The notes beneath the pieces were generated by a model. That model was not told the origin of the DNA and did no database searches. It saw nothing but the letters and a program-made list of their open reading frames with translations. From positions 34,429,397 through 34,493,396 of the forward strand of contig NC_054084.1 in assembly GCF_017562075.2 (NCBI RefSeq): a DNA stretch of 64,000 nucleotides, in the 5' to 3' direction. A program made the translations under genes and the position numbers. Source of the DNA: Anopheles merus (taxonomy: Eukaryota > Arthropoda > Insecta > Diptera > Culicidae). This document shows, piece by piece, positions 25,041 to 37,110 of the stretch (position 1 is its first letter; the number at the start of each line of letters is the position of its first letter).

Positions 25041-25397
25041 GTGCTTGTAGAAGATGGCTTGTTCATTCATTTTTTAAATATTCCAGATTTGGCGGGAATC
25101 AATGCTTGGGTCTTGTATAAAGAACATACAAAAGAAAAGATATCTAGACGCGATTTTCTTTTCAAGGTGGGCGAAGAACTTGCCAAAAAATACGTTGAAA
25201 ATAAGAGCGCTCTCGCTAACTTGCCTGTATCAGGTGCTGCAGGTTCTCGTCAGCGCTGCTAGGTTCAAATGAATTATTACGAGGGCGAAAATGCTAACGA
25301 ATGATGCACATCCAATAGATTAGTATGTGAAAAATGTACTAAAAGAATTTCGTACGTATGCGTTTCATGTGAGCCAGATTCTGACGAAGCAATGTAA
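25041..25397 (+). pseudogene. piggyBac transposase C-terminal remnant
   Basis: One frame from 25041 reads FLNIPDLAGINAWVLYKE and then KISRRDFLFKVGEEL, which is the conserved C-terminal end of the piggyBac-type transposase core. It meets a stop at about 25262. After a frame change, 25320-25397 encodes CEKCTKRISYVCVSCEP and a stop, with CxxC...CxxC spacing typical of the cysteine-rich zinc-binding domain that ends piggyBac transposases. The catalytic aspartates are not seen in the sequence before it. The two pieces are in different frames, so no active enzyme is made. Confidence 0.85.
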
Positions 25398-26037
25398 TAT
25401 TTTGTCCATATGCCAAGAAACCTAAAGACGTGTTATAGATGCTTGAAATAGTTAATCTAGGTGTTCTTCTTACTTTCGAAAAAGCTTTGTACTCTACTTT
25501 TCGCCATTTAGAGCTGTATTGACATCTAATTTGCGTAATGTTTCTCAAGGTAGTCACAGACATTTGCGTCAACTTAGAACAAAAGACTTGTTTTATTATC
25601 ATAAAAACCGTAGCTATAAGCCTTGATTTAGTGTCGCTCAACTCTGTAAGGAAAAATAAAAAGTGTTTATCACTAGAAGTTCTGTAATGCTGTATTAAAG
25701 TAAAGGAAACTGCCCTTCATATCCTTGGTATGCGGTTGATATGATCTTAATTAGATTTTTTTATATTGATTGAGTTGCTATTAAAGCTTTATTATATCTA
25801 ATTATGATGTTTATCAATTATTTAACCTCAATAAACTAGATAATAATTAACATAATAGATAATAATAAACAGGTAAAAATAACACATAACGAATGAGACA
25901 AAATTGCCCCGTATGGCGGTTCTAGTAAGGTTAAACAGTTCGGTAGTTCTAGTGTTAAGGGCTAAACCACAAACGAGATTGAAGATATAATTCTCTTCTC
26001 GTGTCGTTCACTGAACCGTTTGTGTGTGGAACGATCA

Positions 26038-26038
<1 letters not shown>

Positions 26039-26076
<38 letters not shown>

Positions 26077-26172
26077 GCTCTCCATCCTCCTCTCTCTATT
26101 CCTCTCTCTCGCTCTCTCTCTCTCTCTCTCTATCCTTCTTTCGCTCTCTATCTCGCCCTCACTCTCTATCTC
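26039..26172. repeat. (CT)n imperfect microsatellite
   Basis: About 130 bases of CT dinucleotide with interruptions by A, G and short other runs. It generates Ser-Leu frames on one strand and Arg-Glu frames on the other. Confidence 0.9.
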
Positions 26173-28189
26173 GAATGAATCGAATCTAACCAACAATAAA
26201 CAACTCGAGGTGTAATTATCGACCTCGAATCGTATAATGTTCGCAGCTGCCAAAACCACAAACACCTCAAATCGCACCCCGCGTTTAGCACGTGTGGCAT
26301 CTTTGGGTTGTGATTGTTTTGACTTTTGTAGCGCCTACGGAAAAACCCACATCCACACACACACAAACGCACACATATGAATGCACATCACAGCAGCAGA
26401 AAGTGGTACGCACGCTAAGAAGCGGTGAACCGCAGGCCATCGAAACCAACAGGTTGAAGTTCGAACTGTACGCGCACCATCGGCTGTGAATGTGTGGACG
26501 CAATGGGGAGCGGGTGATGCATTAATTTTCTAATTTATATTCATCCCATAGTTGAAAAGTTTCTGGGGCTAGGATTGAAAGTTTTGGGGTAGACGCCGAG
26601 TAGTTCCACACGAGTGAAGACATTTGAAAGGGGACGGGAGTCGGCTGCGGTATGTTTCTTTACGGCAGCGTTAATGAGAAGCATTTTCGACTTCATCAGC
26701 TTCGGTTTGGGGTAATCCGTGTCGAACGTATTTCAACGCCTTGTGGAAAGGGGAAAACATAGCCGAGGGCTTATGAGGACGATACATCATCCCCCTTTTG
26801 GCTCCTTTTTCCTCTGCGCTAGGCGGCGGCCGCACTCGAACTGGCGGGAGGGAAAACTGACAAAATGACAGATTGGGGAATAATATTCAACCAGCAGCCG
26901 GGAGCGGCCCGTGCATTCCGAGCGGCTGATTTTCATTCATATTCATGAGCGCGAAACACCGGGATCGCTGTTTTGGGGGCTCATTTGGGGAAAATAAGTC
27001 CTCGTGAAGGAACTCTTACATCCCGCAAATCGGCCCCTGCGCATCACACGCTGGTCCCGCGAAACCATTGGCCCACCATTGGCGAAGAGTAATGACTCGT
27101 AGTCGAGTCAAGAGCGTTTGCGTTGCCATAGAAGTGGAGAAAACTTTTCACCAACCGCTCGACCTCGACCGGTCACAACTTTGGCCATTATTTCGGATGC
27201 CACAACACAAAGGTCTTTGGCCGGCTTTGAGCGCAAGACTGGGAGGGGAAGGAAGAGAGCCAAACGGTAATCTCTACTGTTGATGAGTTTTTAAGAAGTT
27301 GGGTGGATTGACCGAGCGCTATCGATGTCACTCATAATTCAGCTTCAAAGCAATGGGCGTGAGTGGGCTCACCGGCTACTTCGGGGAAGGCCACTTGAAC
27401 CCTGTAAGTAGAACGTGATGGGTAAGTTTGAAGACGTGTATGTGTGTGGCTGTGTGTGTGGCTGTGTGTGTGTGTGTGTGTGTATAGTCCAGGAACAAAA
27501 ATCGAAAACCAACGCCGAGCCAGACCAACGCAAGAATGGCGAGGCCAACGCAAACGCTGATAACAAGTGTGCTAAAACTTTCCACGCGAATTGGCACCGG
27601 TTCAAAAGCGGTTCGTGAGTTTGGCTCACGATTTAGAGTGGAAAACCTCAGCTCCCAGCTTTTCCCTTTCAGCGTTTCGGTGCAGTTCGATTGCTGTAAG
27701 GCACAGGGTGCAGGCTAGCCGCAGCCTTAGCTGGTGCAGTTTTGTGGCGCGGAAGCTTTGTGGACGATCGTGCCAGTCGTGCGGGTTCGGTAAGAAATGT
27801 TTCCATTTTTCAAGCGCTTTATCGAGTGGATCGAGTGTCAGTCAGTAAGGAAGCCGGAGCTTTCTTCGAAATGGGGCTCGGGGCGGAGTTGGGTCATTCG
27901 CTTTCATCACAACGATTCCTTGCTGACAAAGTAAGGAAAAGGGAGCTTTTAAAAACAATGTTGCTGCAATGTAACTTGCATAACATCAGGCGTATTTTAG
28001 TTTTAGTAACACTTATTTAAGTTTCGGTTACAAAACAAACTTGCTCAAAAATATGTGAAAAATAAAATAAACTCACAAAATATGTCCGGGAGATACGTAG
28101 CTGTTCAACATTTTTTTCGTAGTTTTCTTAGTAAATTACATAAATTTAGGGGAGAGTTGCTCTTAGTGTGCTACAATTAAAAATGAGAA

Positions 28190-28360
28190 CGCCTACATGT
28201 ATGCAATTGCTACACTACATCTACTCGGGATGAGTGTTTTTTTGTGAGCGCCTGAAAGTATGTAATGCTTTTTAACTGATATCAGTAATTGCTAATGTAA
28301 ATAGTTCCTAATACATTTTAGTGCAAACACAATTGGAAACACTTGCATACTTTAAGGTGC
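28190..28360. promoter_or_regulatory. cluster of three TTGCATAC motifs
   Basis: CGCCTACATGTATGCAA (28190-28206, minus orientation), GCGCCTGAAAGTATGTAA (28248-28265, minus orientation) and TTGCATACTTTAAGGTGC (28343-28360, +). They sit in an AT-rich island within GC-richer DNA, like the cluster at 13.1-13.4 kb. Confidence 0.55.
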
Positions 28361-29578
28361 AAGTGTATGTAGAAAATCTTCAGAAACCTTCTAAAGAAAC
28401 CTGTTTAAGCCCTTCTTAACGACTCGTTCTACTCGTCCTAACATCCATCGTCAACGGAGCACGTTTCTTTTCAGCAAGCATTCCATCGCCTTCGAACGCA
28501 TAAACGTTTACTCGTGTTCCATTGCCGTTTCACCATCGAGCGCTTAAACTTGCTATGTCTTCCGTGAGCAAGTACACCGCAAGGGCGGTGAGGATTTTGT
28601 AATTGCCAACCATTTATTTTACTTATTGTACACTTTTGTACCAACAAACCGACTCCCTGGTGCAGGAGTGGTCAATCGCTCGTACCAAAAACGGAACAGG
28701 GTGAGAAAAGTTAATTCAAATCACCGAAGTGAAGTTTGCGTTTCTTGCTGCCAATTTATATCGACGAATCAATGGCGGGACTCAATTTGCGGAACGGAAC
28801 GAATTGCTCGAACCCTCTCGCTCCTTACTGTTTCGGGTTTCTTGAAAGTAAAGGAAATGGTAAATATTTTTGCCAAGTTGAGGAAACACCAGTCTTTAGG
28901 AAAAGCTTCCTAAAACGTTGCACGAAAAACACAAACAAACAATCTTCTTACAGCAAAAAAAAAAAAAAACAACTCCCCGTCCGATAAAACCTTTAGTTGA
29001 TTTCAATCGAATTGAAATCGAATTTTCCTCGCTCGAACAGGGAGGGAGCACAATTTTCCATTACCCAGCCAGCCGGAATTCGACACGGAATTGCAGTGTT
29101 TCACTAAAAAAAAAACACTCGCTGGAAACGAAAATTGATTGTAATCAAATTAATTGAGTGAGTTGTGGCTCACTGGAGGTCATGCTTCGTTGTCTCCGTT
29201 CTCCGTCACCAACCCGAACCAGCAGGGGGAACAACTGCTCGGGGGCACACGGAAAGTGATACTTTACATTCCGAGCAGCGCGGTAATTGTTTGTTCGTCG
29301 TGGATGTTGATGATGATGATGATGATGATGGGTTCTTGGAAGCGGGCGGGGCTGACGGTTGATACGGTGCATATCAAATTTCAAACCCGAAGCCGTGCGT
29401 GGTATCGTAACTGGATCATTAACAATTATAGCTCTTTAATATGTTCAGGTAATATTCTACAGTGAAGCAGCAGGTTCAAGATGATAATCGGCCTTTCGGC
29501 AGAATGCAATCAATAGTAATTACTAGTAATGTTGCGTTAAGTAATGACAAGGTACACAGATAGGAGATATGTTTGCTC

Positions 29579-29605
29579 GGGGGGGGGGGGGGGTGGGGGG
29601 GGGGG
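29579..29605 (+). repeat. 27-base poly-G run with one T
   Basis: Fifteen G, one T and eleven G on the plus strand. It satisfies the G-quadruplex pattern. Such runs are also frequent sites of assembly length error. Confidence 0.85.
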
Positions 29606-31393
29606 AAAGGCATTAGCAGCCCTGCCCAAGCCGGTAAGCCATTGTAATGCTTATCGGCCAGAGCTTCGGATGTACCGCCTTGCGCAGCAGAACGCTCAAA
29701 GCTTTAATCGAATCCCCTTCCGGTCTCTGTAGTGCCGTAGCTTCCCATCTGGCAGTTGGCCAGCAGCCGTAGCCGCCGGTAGCCAAGCAGGCAGGAGAAA
29801 GTATTTCCCAGCAAATCCCAGAAGCACACACACACACCTTTAGGGTTCACGCCAGCCCGGTCAGGGTTGAGGCTGCCGGCGCTTTTGTGTATGGTTTTGT
29901 TAGAAAGTTTTTCCTGCATCAAAACGCTTCCCCATTTCCGCATGTCCCAGACAACTTAGTTTGTTTGTGCTCCCAATCCGGGGGTCGTCCAATGCGTTCG
30001 ACTTTTCAGGCGTGCTGTCCCTCCCTTCTTCTTCTTCTTCTTCGAATTCTCAGCTGTTGTGAGAGCATATTTCATGTATTAATGCCTGTAGCTGTACAAG
30101 GCAACAACAAAAGCCGGCTCGCCCGAAGACAGAACCGCAAGGCTTATCCCTCCCTGCAGCCGGGGAGCCTTGCGGTTGGACCAACTTGGACGCACCCGGC
30201 ACTCCCGGGAGTGGTGAGGCTTTTAAGCTTGCCAAAAAGCGGTACCCGCAAGCGGTATCTGTGTTTGTCCGTGTCGTCTGCAGTTCTGGCACGAACTCGC
30301 ATGACCTCTTCGGGTGAGCGTTGTGTGTGCGCCCATTCTTCAGATGTGTTGCAATGCAATTTACTTAAACTCGGGCTCTCCCGCTCCATCCTCCTCCTCC
30401 ATGGGGGCGTCATCCCGGGGCGTATGCGTAGATGTAGGGCAAGCTGGGGCCAATTTGGCCGGAAAAAGGAATGGATTCGGACACGGAAGATAGTCCAGGC
30501 TGTCTTGTTTGGTTGGGGTTTGAGAATACCAGCAAACTCAGGGAGCTTTCAGGATCTATTTTACAGCAATTCTGTGGAATGACTTGGGGCGTTTCTTGTT
30601 CGCAATCGTGTTGCAGCTGGGAAATGAAATGCTTTCGCCTTGCCGCACACAAGAGAAGCAAGCTGTTGACGGCAGCAGAGGCCGATAGAGTTATGATCTG
30701 CTAAAAATGCTATAGAACAATCCAACAGGAGAAACAAAAATCCAAACATGCCCCCTTGTCGGGGGCGCTTTGATAGGCTTGATGCGAAGCGATAAGATGC
30801 GCTTGAGAGGTGGTGGAAAAGGTGGAATTTATAATTTAATTAAAATGTTTGATCCGAAAAGCTTGTACAAATGATGATGAAGGCATCGTTACAGAATGCC
30901 ACTTACTCGTGACATGCGCTGTTACGGTTCAGCGCCTTTGCAGACTCGGTTGCAGCCGTGACACACTTGCGCTGCTGCAGCTTCCATTTCAGAGGTGAGC
31001 TTTTTGTGCAGATTACAGATAGGAAAGGGGTTGGGCGCCAGGATTTGCTTCCCCTACTGCTCGATGTTGAGTTGGTGCTCGGTGGCAGATGAGCAGCCTA
31101 CGCTCTACGCAATGGTGGCAAATTGGTGTTTTTTGCAGTGGCAGGCTGTGGTGCTTTCTTACACCGTGGCAGTAATGGTAGCAACACGTGAATCGACAGG
31201 TTTTGCGGAGTGCGGCGCGTGTGTGTGTGTGTGTGTCTGTGGGTGGTTGGGAAGGTGAAGGCAGGGTGAATTAAAAAGTGATGAGAATATGCTACACGAA
31301 GCATATGATCCTGAAGTGTTGGTGATGTGTTTTTGTGCCGAGTGCTCCACTGCACCGGAAAAGAGCATCGTCAGGAAGTCAAGCACTGCCAGG

Positions 31394-31394
<1 letters not shown>

Positions 31395-31457
<63 letters not shown>
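31395..31457. repeat. (CA)n microsatellite
   Basis: About 63 bases of uninterrupted CA dinucleotide. Confidence 0.95.
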
Positions 31458-31459
<2 letters not shown>

Positions 31460-31670
31460 ACATACACATGCACAAGGATCAAATGTAGTGGGAAGGTGAA
31501 TGGTGTGTGGTAGGCCCTTTTTCTTTAGACTGCACTAGCCACAATGAACCGGCATAGTGTGACGATGGTACAGTAACGGTCGGTTACTGTGTAGATGAGA
31601 TGTGAGGTTGAAAATTTGTCATATCAGCATCACGCCAGACAGAACCACCCCTCCAAGCTTTTGAGATAGG

Positions 31671-31685
31671 ACACACACACACACA

Positions 31686-31756
<71 letters not shown>

Positions 31757-31758
31757 AC
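31671..31758. repeat. (CA)n microsatellite
   Basis: About 88 bases of AC dinucleotide with one T interruption near 31687 and one A near 31750. It lies about 215 bases after the previous CA array. Confidence 0.95.
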
Positions 31759-33195
31759 CCATTTTTCATCGCTTCGTGTAACATGATGTAGGGTACGGCC
31801 CCGTGCAGCTTCATGGTACATATTTCATACGCATTTTGGGGGAAACTCGGATCGATAGGCGCTGCTAGCTTGCAAATGAAAGTATCGTTAGCCCCCGAAA
31901 AAAACTGATAATCAAATTTTCTGAAATTGAAATTGTGTTTTTCGGTTGCAAGGGGAATGCAATATCGGAAACCACCATTAAAGTGTCACCGGCTGCAGCA
32001 CTGTGATTTGTGCCGAAGTTTATTAAACCACCCAGCCGTTGAGCCACCATGCGTCTCCATCGTGCACGAACACGTGTTTACGGTTATTGCGGATCGCAAC
32101 AAGGGCTAATAATGTATATTGAAATGCACTGCACCGAACAATGGCCCTTGTGAAATGCCAGCAATGGTGTCTGTGTGTCTGTATAAAAGCGTATGATTTA
32201 GCTCGACGATGCTACAACTACCGCCCAACGTTGCCCAACTGTTTGCAGTGCTTATGCACCTCAATGGCAATGGGTTCCGGCAGTGTTAATTTTGATTCAC
32301 TAGCAGTTGCGGGCGGTTCACCGCATCACAATAAAGAGAGGCGTTTTACAAAAAAGAGGGAAGCATAATCAAATGCAATTCAATACGCAAATCGAATTGG
32401 TGGAACAAAAACAGGACCAAAAAAACAAAACTGCCACAGCTTCTGCTCACAAAACGCAAATCGTTTCGTATTTCATTGCGGCAATTCAATTTATTTTTTC
32501 ACATTTGCACACTGGGTGGACGGGCACACACACACACACACTGAGGGAAAAACTGAGCACAAAAGTGCATCGCACCTAATAATAGTGTGCATCGGTAAAA
32601 TGAGAAAAGGTAAAAAAAAAAATAATGTATGTGAAATAAAACGGCTCGTCGTTCAATGGACCGGGTTTGGCGGGTTCAAACGGTCCGTGATGCCCGAAGC
32701 AATCGAGCAACCGATTTATTTGTTCCCGCCATTCGCAGGAATATCCACTGCCGTGGTTCCGGAAGGGGTGTGGAATGGAATGGTAGATATTTTGCATAAA
32801 AAAGAAACGTTTTAATAAAATAAAAAATCCAGCGCTGCGTATGGAAAAAGCTATAATTTCATCGAAAATTCGATGTGAAGGAAAAAACCGATGAAATGTG
32901 CTAAACAGATGGTGACGATGATGATAAAAGAGGGCAGCACCTGTGGCACGAACCAACTCGAACATTGCAATATCGGTTACTGAAGTGGCGATGAAAGTAT
33001 TGAACAATTTTGCAATGAATTTCACACGGTTAAATAAAACGGTTACAGGTACAGAAAATTGCTGGTTGAGATGATGAGCGCTAGAAATAATGCAGAATTT
33101 GTTGGTATTATATTTTTCATTGTTTGAAATATAAAAATACTCATTTGTTTTAAATTCTTATTGTATAGTTGTTGGAAGCAGGGCATTTCAGCACA

Positions 33196-33212
33196 TTGCA
33201 TACATTTAGGCG
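33196..33212 (+). promoter_or_regulatory. TTGCATAC motif, strong site
   Basis: TTGCATACATTTAGGCG, one base from the consensus at the variable centre. No partner within 300 bases. Confidence 0.55.
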
Positions 33213-35087
33213 GTAAAGATGCTAAACACAACAATAAGCTGGCAAATATTAATCACAATAATCATCACGAGAGATGTCATTCATTTCATCATGCGTTATC
33301 ATTGTTGTTGAACAATTTTATCAGTAACGAACAAATAGAATCATCAATGCATCAAAAGTAATCTGTTCATCCAGTCTTTCTACGTTGCGCCTGCGCTGTG
33401 TCATTCTTCCTTCACTCGGCGAGTTCACTGCCATGCGTTCATCTTAACGTTCATCGCAAAGCCCTGTACGAATCAACAAGAGGATGCTGGGGAAGAGGGT
33501 CAGTGTTTGGTGCCAGAATACCCTCTGCCACCTCAAATTGCCATAAAGGTCAACCCCGAATGTTCAACTGTCGAAGAGCAATTGATAGAATGATAGTAAA
33601 CCGGATTGATGTAACGTGCAATTTATGAATGAAAATCGCCCCATTTTACAACACAAAGCAAAGGGAAACGTACCACAAAGCATTTGCTCCATTTTTTACA
33701 GGGCAGAAAAGGCAACAGCTACATAGAAGTCCGGACCGGAGCATAACAACATCGAAGGCGCCACAATGTCGGCTGTAGATGGTGCTTCCGCTGCCACGAG
33801 ACCATGAGCGGTGGGACGAAACGCAGCGCAGAACTGTCGGACAAAGTGGAAAAATCGTTTGGCGATGCACGTTCACGGCGAAATATGAGCAATCGACCTT
33901 CGTTCACGTAGGAGTCTGGGCGTGTTGCTCGTGCGAGGGGTCGTGGAGGATTCAGATGGCGACGGAATGGCCACTGATTGTTGGGCCTGGGCGTACGGAT
34001 TCGCTCTTCCCTCGCACTCCCTATTCTTCCACTGTTGATTCACTGTACAAACCGAATCATGCCGCGGCATCACCGCGTCAGAATAGACCGCGTTTGGAGC
34101 GATGGACAGTGGATCGACGGATGATTAAACCATGCGGATGGCAAAGATGCTGTTTGTCTGTTTGTACTGTTTTGCCGTACCACGATACCCTCGAGAGCCT
34201 TCTCGACCGGTGGATGCGATGCGATGATAGATGATGTTGTGTAAATAATGAAACATGAAACCGAAGGTCATTTTTTCCGAGCGGGAAGCGCTGGCTTGGG
34301 CAGTGGCGCACAGATCGAAGGGTTTCTTTTACGGGGCTGTACCGTCTCGAGGACGGACTCGGTTCCCAGGAAGGTCCAAAATATAATGCCTGCTAATCCG
34401 ATCGGGGAAAGATAAATGCAAAAGGGCAAGGTACGGCGATGGGAATGTCAACACGGTGGAGAGGAATTTAAGATGCGGAGCGTGTGTGTAGTGTGTGTTT
34501 TTGTATGCCCTCTCGATAGCATTATGTTATTAATAATGCGGACGACGGTGGTGGTTTTAAAATCTAGCGAAACTAACGGGCGATTTAAGAAGGGATTTAC
34601 CACATACCTTTTGGAAGATGAATTATAAATCAGAACATAATTCTGCAGCACAAAATCATTCACTCCTGGGAGTCACAAAACATAACTGGAAATAGCCGGT
34701 ACACAGCGATGCCACGATGGTGACACGCCAGTAAAACTTTTCCAATATGCTGTAAAATCTCTAGCATCGGTTTCTAAAAGCGACCGTCGTTGTTTGTGAG
34801 CTGAGCTGGGAAAATTCTCCAACATGGTGATGGAGGGTTCGAGAAAACACGCCGAAAGGATCAAATGTAACGAAGGTCTGCTCGTTACAATGTTATCGAC
34901 ATGATTTCTCGGAATGGGAGGATATTCGAAAGAACAGCTTTAATGTGTAGCCTCGATGTAGTTGGTGTATGATTGCTTTTTTTCTCATATTGGGACCCCT
35001 TCCGTTTTAAGTTTGTATGCTGAAATTGCAGCCTGTCAGCTGTCTGCATCGTATAGCAGTTTTCGAGCAGCTATCTAAGTGAGTATA

Positions 35088-35289
35088 CAGGGTTTCCCAC
35101 GATTTATTGGATGGTTCCCATCAGTTTTTGATGAGTTCTCATATTTTTTTGGTCCAATTGTATTAATATCCAATCGAAAAATACCAATAAATTGTGGGAA
35201 CGACCCAAAAATCTATGGGATTCGATAAAAAAACGTGGGAACGCATCAACAAATCATGGGAACTGATCAATAAATCGTGGTAAACCCTG
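35088..35289. mobile_element. palindromic MITE, copy B
   Basis: About 202 bases between TA dinucleotides (35086-35087 and 35290-35291). The left end is CAGGGTTTCCCACGATTTAT and the right end, read in reverse complement, is CAGGGTTTACCACGATTTAT, a near-perfect inverted repeat. The interior consists of about 21-base units (core TTCCCANGATTT / AAATCRTGGGAAC) repeated in tandem towards each end, so the whole element can fold back. There is no coding capacity. TA duplication and long inverted repeats fit a non-autonomous Tc1/mariner-like element (inference). Confidence 0.85.
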
Positions 35290-35291
35290 TA

Positions 35292-36900
35292 AAATACAGG
35301 TGGGCTTATCCTAAGGTGTATGAATTTAGAAGGCGGTGCACAAAACAGTGCTTTGTGTATTCGTCAAGCCTCCAGACAGCTTGTTTGAGCAAAAGTTTTC
35401 ACCCGTCCTGTCAAAAAATGATGTTCAAATTTGGTTACAAAAACAAGCTATGAGACCACCTGGACTACATACACTTTGATTCTGGATTCCATCACCAGAT
35501 CTCTTGAACGCACCTTGGGATAAATGTAGACACCAACTTGTTTTGCCATTTTTTCGAGCAGGTACTCGAATCTAATTCTAGCTTTGTGGCTAGAATAATC
35601 TAGACTGAAAATCGCAGGCTAGTTTTGTGTGTGGTTTTATATGGAGCGTTTACATGATTTCAGCCTCCAACTGTCAAACTCCATACAAAAAGCTGACTAG
35701 AATCGTGAAGGGCCCCATTGTTATGCCCTTACCTGTTTCATTTCGTGCGCCATCAATCCTTTTATCATGCAAACAGCAAACAGAAAAACTACCTGAAATA
35801 AATGTTGCTGTAGAGGAATAAAACGTGGATCAGTTATTGGAAATTAAAATCAGGCACAATTTAATTGGAACATAGGAAACTTTTGTGGAAAGTGCCAGTT
35901 GTTGAGGATGCTTTGTTGACACCACAAACACATTTGAAACAAACAATCAATAGCTATGGTACAGCCAAGAACTTGCATAGTATTCATTTTTCACATCAAA
36001 CGGATGCTGCAATTCAAAAAATAGATGCTGTTAAACAGTGATTGACACAATCAAAGGAAAGTATACAGAACAATGATTCATTCGAGTGAGCAGGAGCTCA
36101 TCAAAGCATAAATTGTGATTAAAAATTCGGATACATTTGAGCGATCCGGGACTATTTGGAATATTGTTTTTCCCCATAGATGATGAAACTCTGTTTCACT
36201 GTTACAATTTAAGCGAATTCCTGAAAATATGCACAGCTTCACGATAGAGTGCCAGACTTTTTTCTTTTCCTTCTCTTTTCACTGCTTTTTTTGGGCCACG
36301 TAATACCATTTATATTCCTCACCATGCTCATCTCAACTTACACAGTATCATTTACATCCGCCAATATCTCTCTTTTACTGCCCTTTTTCAAGCCGCATTT
36401 TGTTTTCGCTCGCCTTTGCCTTTTTTGTGCTTACTTGCAACCCCGTTGCATCACCCGATGCACCTCGGTTTAAGGGGCAGCAGTTTAGCACGCGACCCAA
36501 CAAACAGTGCGTCAAGACATGCCTGAACTTCATCGCTATCTAGGCGAGTGCTTGCGAGCGCGCGCGGGGCAACAATTTTTCGGCTGCTGTGCACCGGGCA
36601 GACCTTTCCTGCTTAGCGCGCCTTAAACTCCCAAATTGAATTTGTTCATTCTCATTTTGGGGCTGCAACACGGGCCGGGGCATGGCCTTACAGACAACCG
36701 CAAAACGAGGAATCGCGCAGTTCGCGGTACGCTTTTCATTCAACCGGACGGACCGGAGCGGCGCAAACGGCGCGCAGGTTGGGCGTGAAAAATCGAGCAG
36801 AAAGCAAGGGGGAGAGCGAGCGTTTGTGCTGTGGTTTTACCGTGCCCACAGTAAGCAGCGCTGGCAGGAGTGAAACTATAAACTGGCAGCTGTAAATTGA
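35292..36900. other. no recognisable gene
   Basis: AT-rich sequence with many stops to about 36200. The stretch 35330-36180 has the uneven look of old, decayed repeat sequence, but I cannot name a family. 36240-36900 is pyrimidine-rich, then GC-rich, without a domain-bearing frame. Confidence 0.4.
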
Positions 36901-36939
36901 AATTTATTTCACTCCTTTGAGCGCTCGGGCAAAACTTCA

Positions 36940-37110
36940 TTTGACGCAGTCAGTCTGAGAGAGGGGAGAGGAGAGAGAGAGAGAGAGCATCGGGAGAGCA
37001 GCGGCGTGGCACGGTGGCGCCATACTGCGCGCTGCTGCGCGTGGGCAAAAGAAGGAAAAGGGGAAACCAACAACCGGCAACACCATCAATGGCATTCACA
37101 GGGAAGGTGG
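36940..37110 (+). promoter_or_regulatory. possible Inr plus GAGA promoter and short first exon
   Basis: GCAGTCAGTCTGAGAGAGG at about 36948 contains an arthropod initiator (TCAGT) directly followed by a GA array (36959-36988). Downstream, ATGGCATTCACAGGGAAG at 37089-37106 is in acceptable context and ends at a donor-like GTGGGT. This would be a TATA-less promoter with a very short coding first exon on the plus strand. No second exon was found, so the case is weak. Confidence 0.25.

Larger units (their letters stand above)
24231..25954 (+). mobile_element. decayed piggyBac-like DNA transposon
   Basis: The element lies between TTAA duplications (24227-24230 and 25955-25958), the diagnostic target of the piggyBac superfamily. 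The terminal inverted repeats are CACTAGAGCCACCGAA on the left and CACTAGAACTACCGAA on the right (14 of 16 match). A second, subterminal inverted repeat is present: CTAGAACCGCCATATGGGAC from about 24370 on the left, and a close relative on the right near 25925. Inside, on the plus strand, there are remnants of a piggyBac transposase C-terminus. At 1.72 kb it is shorter than an autonomous element (usually over 2.3 kb), so the catalytic centre appears to be deleted or decayed. Confidence 0.88.
25959..35085. other. gene-poor tract with many simple repeats
   Basis: No supportable gene. It has CT/GA and CA/TG arrays (listed), a GAT/ATG run near 29308-29330, a G run at 29579-29605, a CTT run near 30030-30045, and motif sites at 28190-28360 and 33196-33212. 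A 231-codon plus-strand frame at 29887-30582 crosses leader-like and low-complexity sequence and has no domain or signal. Confidence 0.5.

Noticed and set aside
29887..30582. 231-codon plus-strand frame
   Set aside because: No domain, no signal peptide, low-complexity Leu and Ser runs, and a competing open frame on the other strand; most likely chance.
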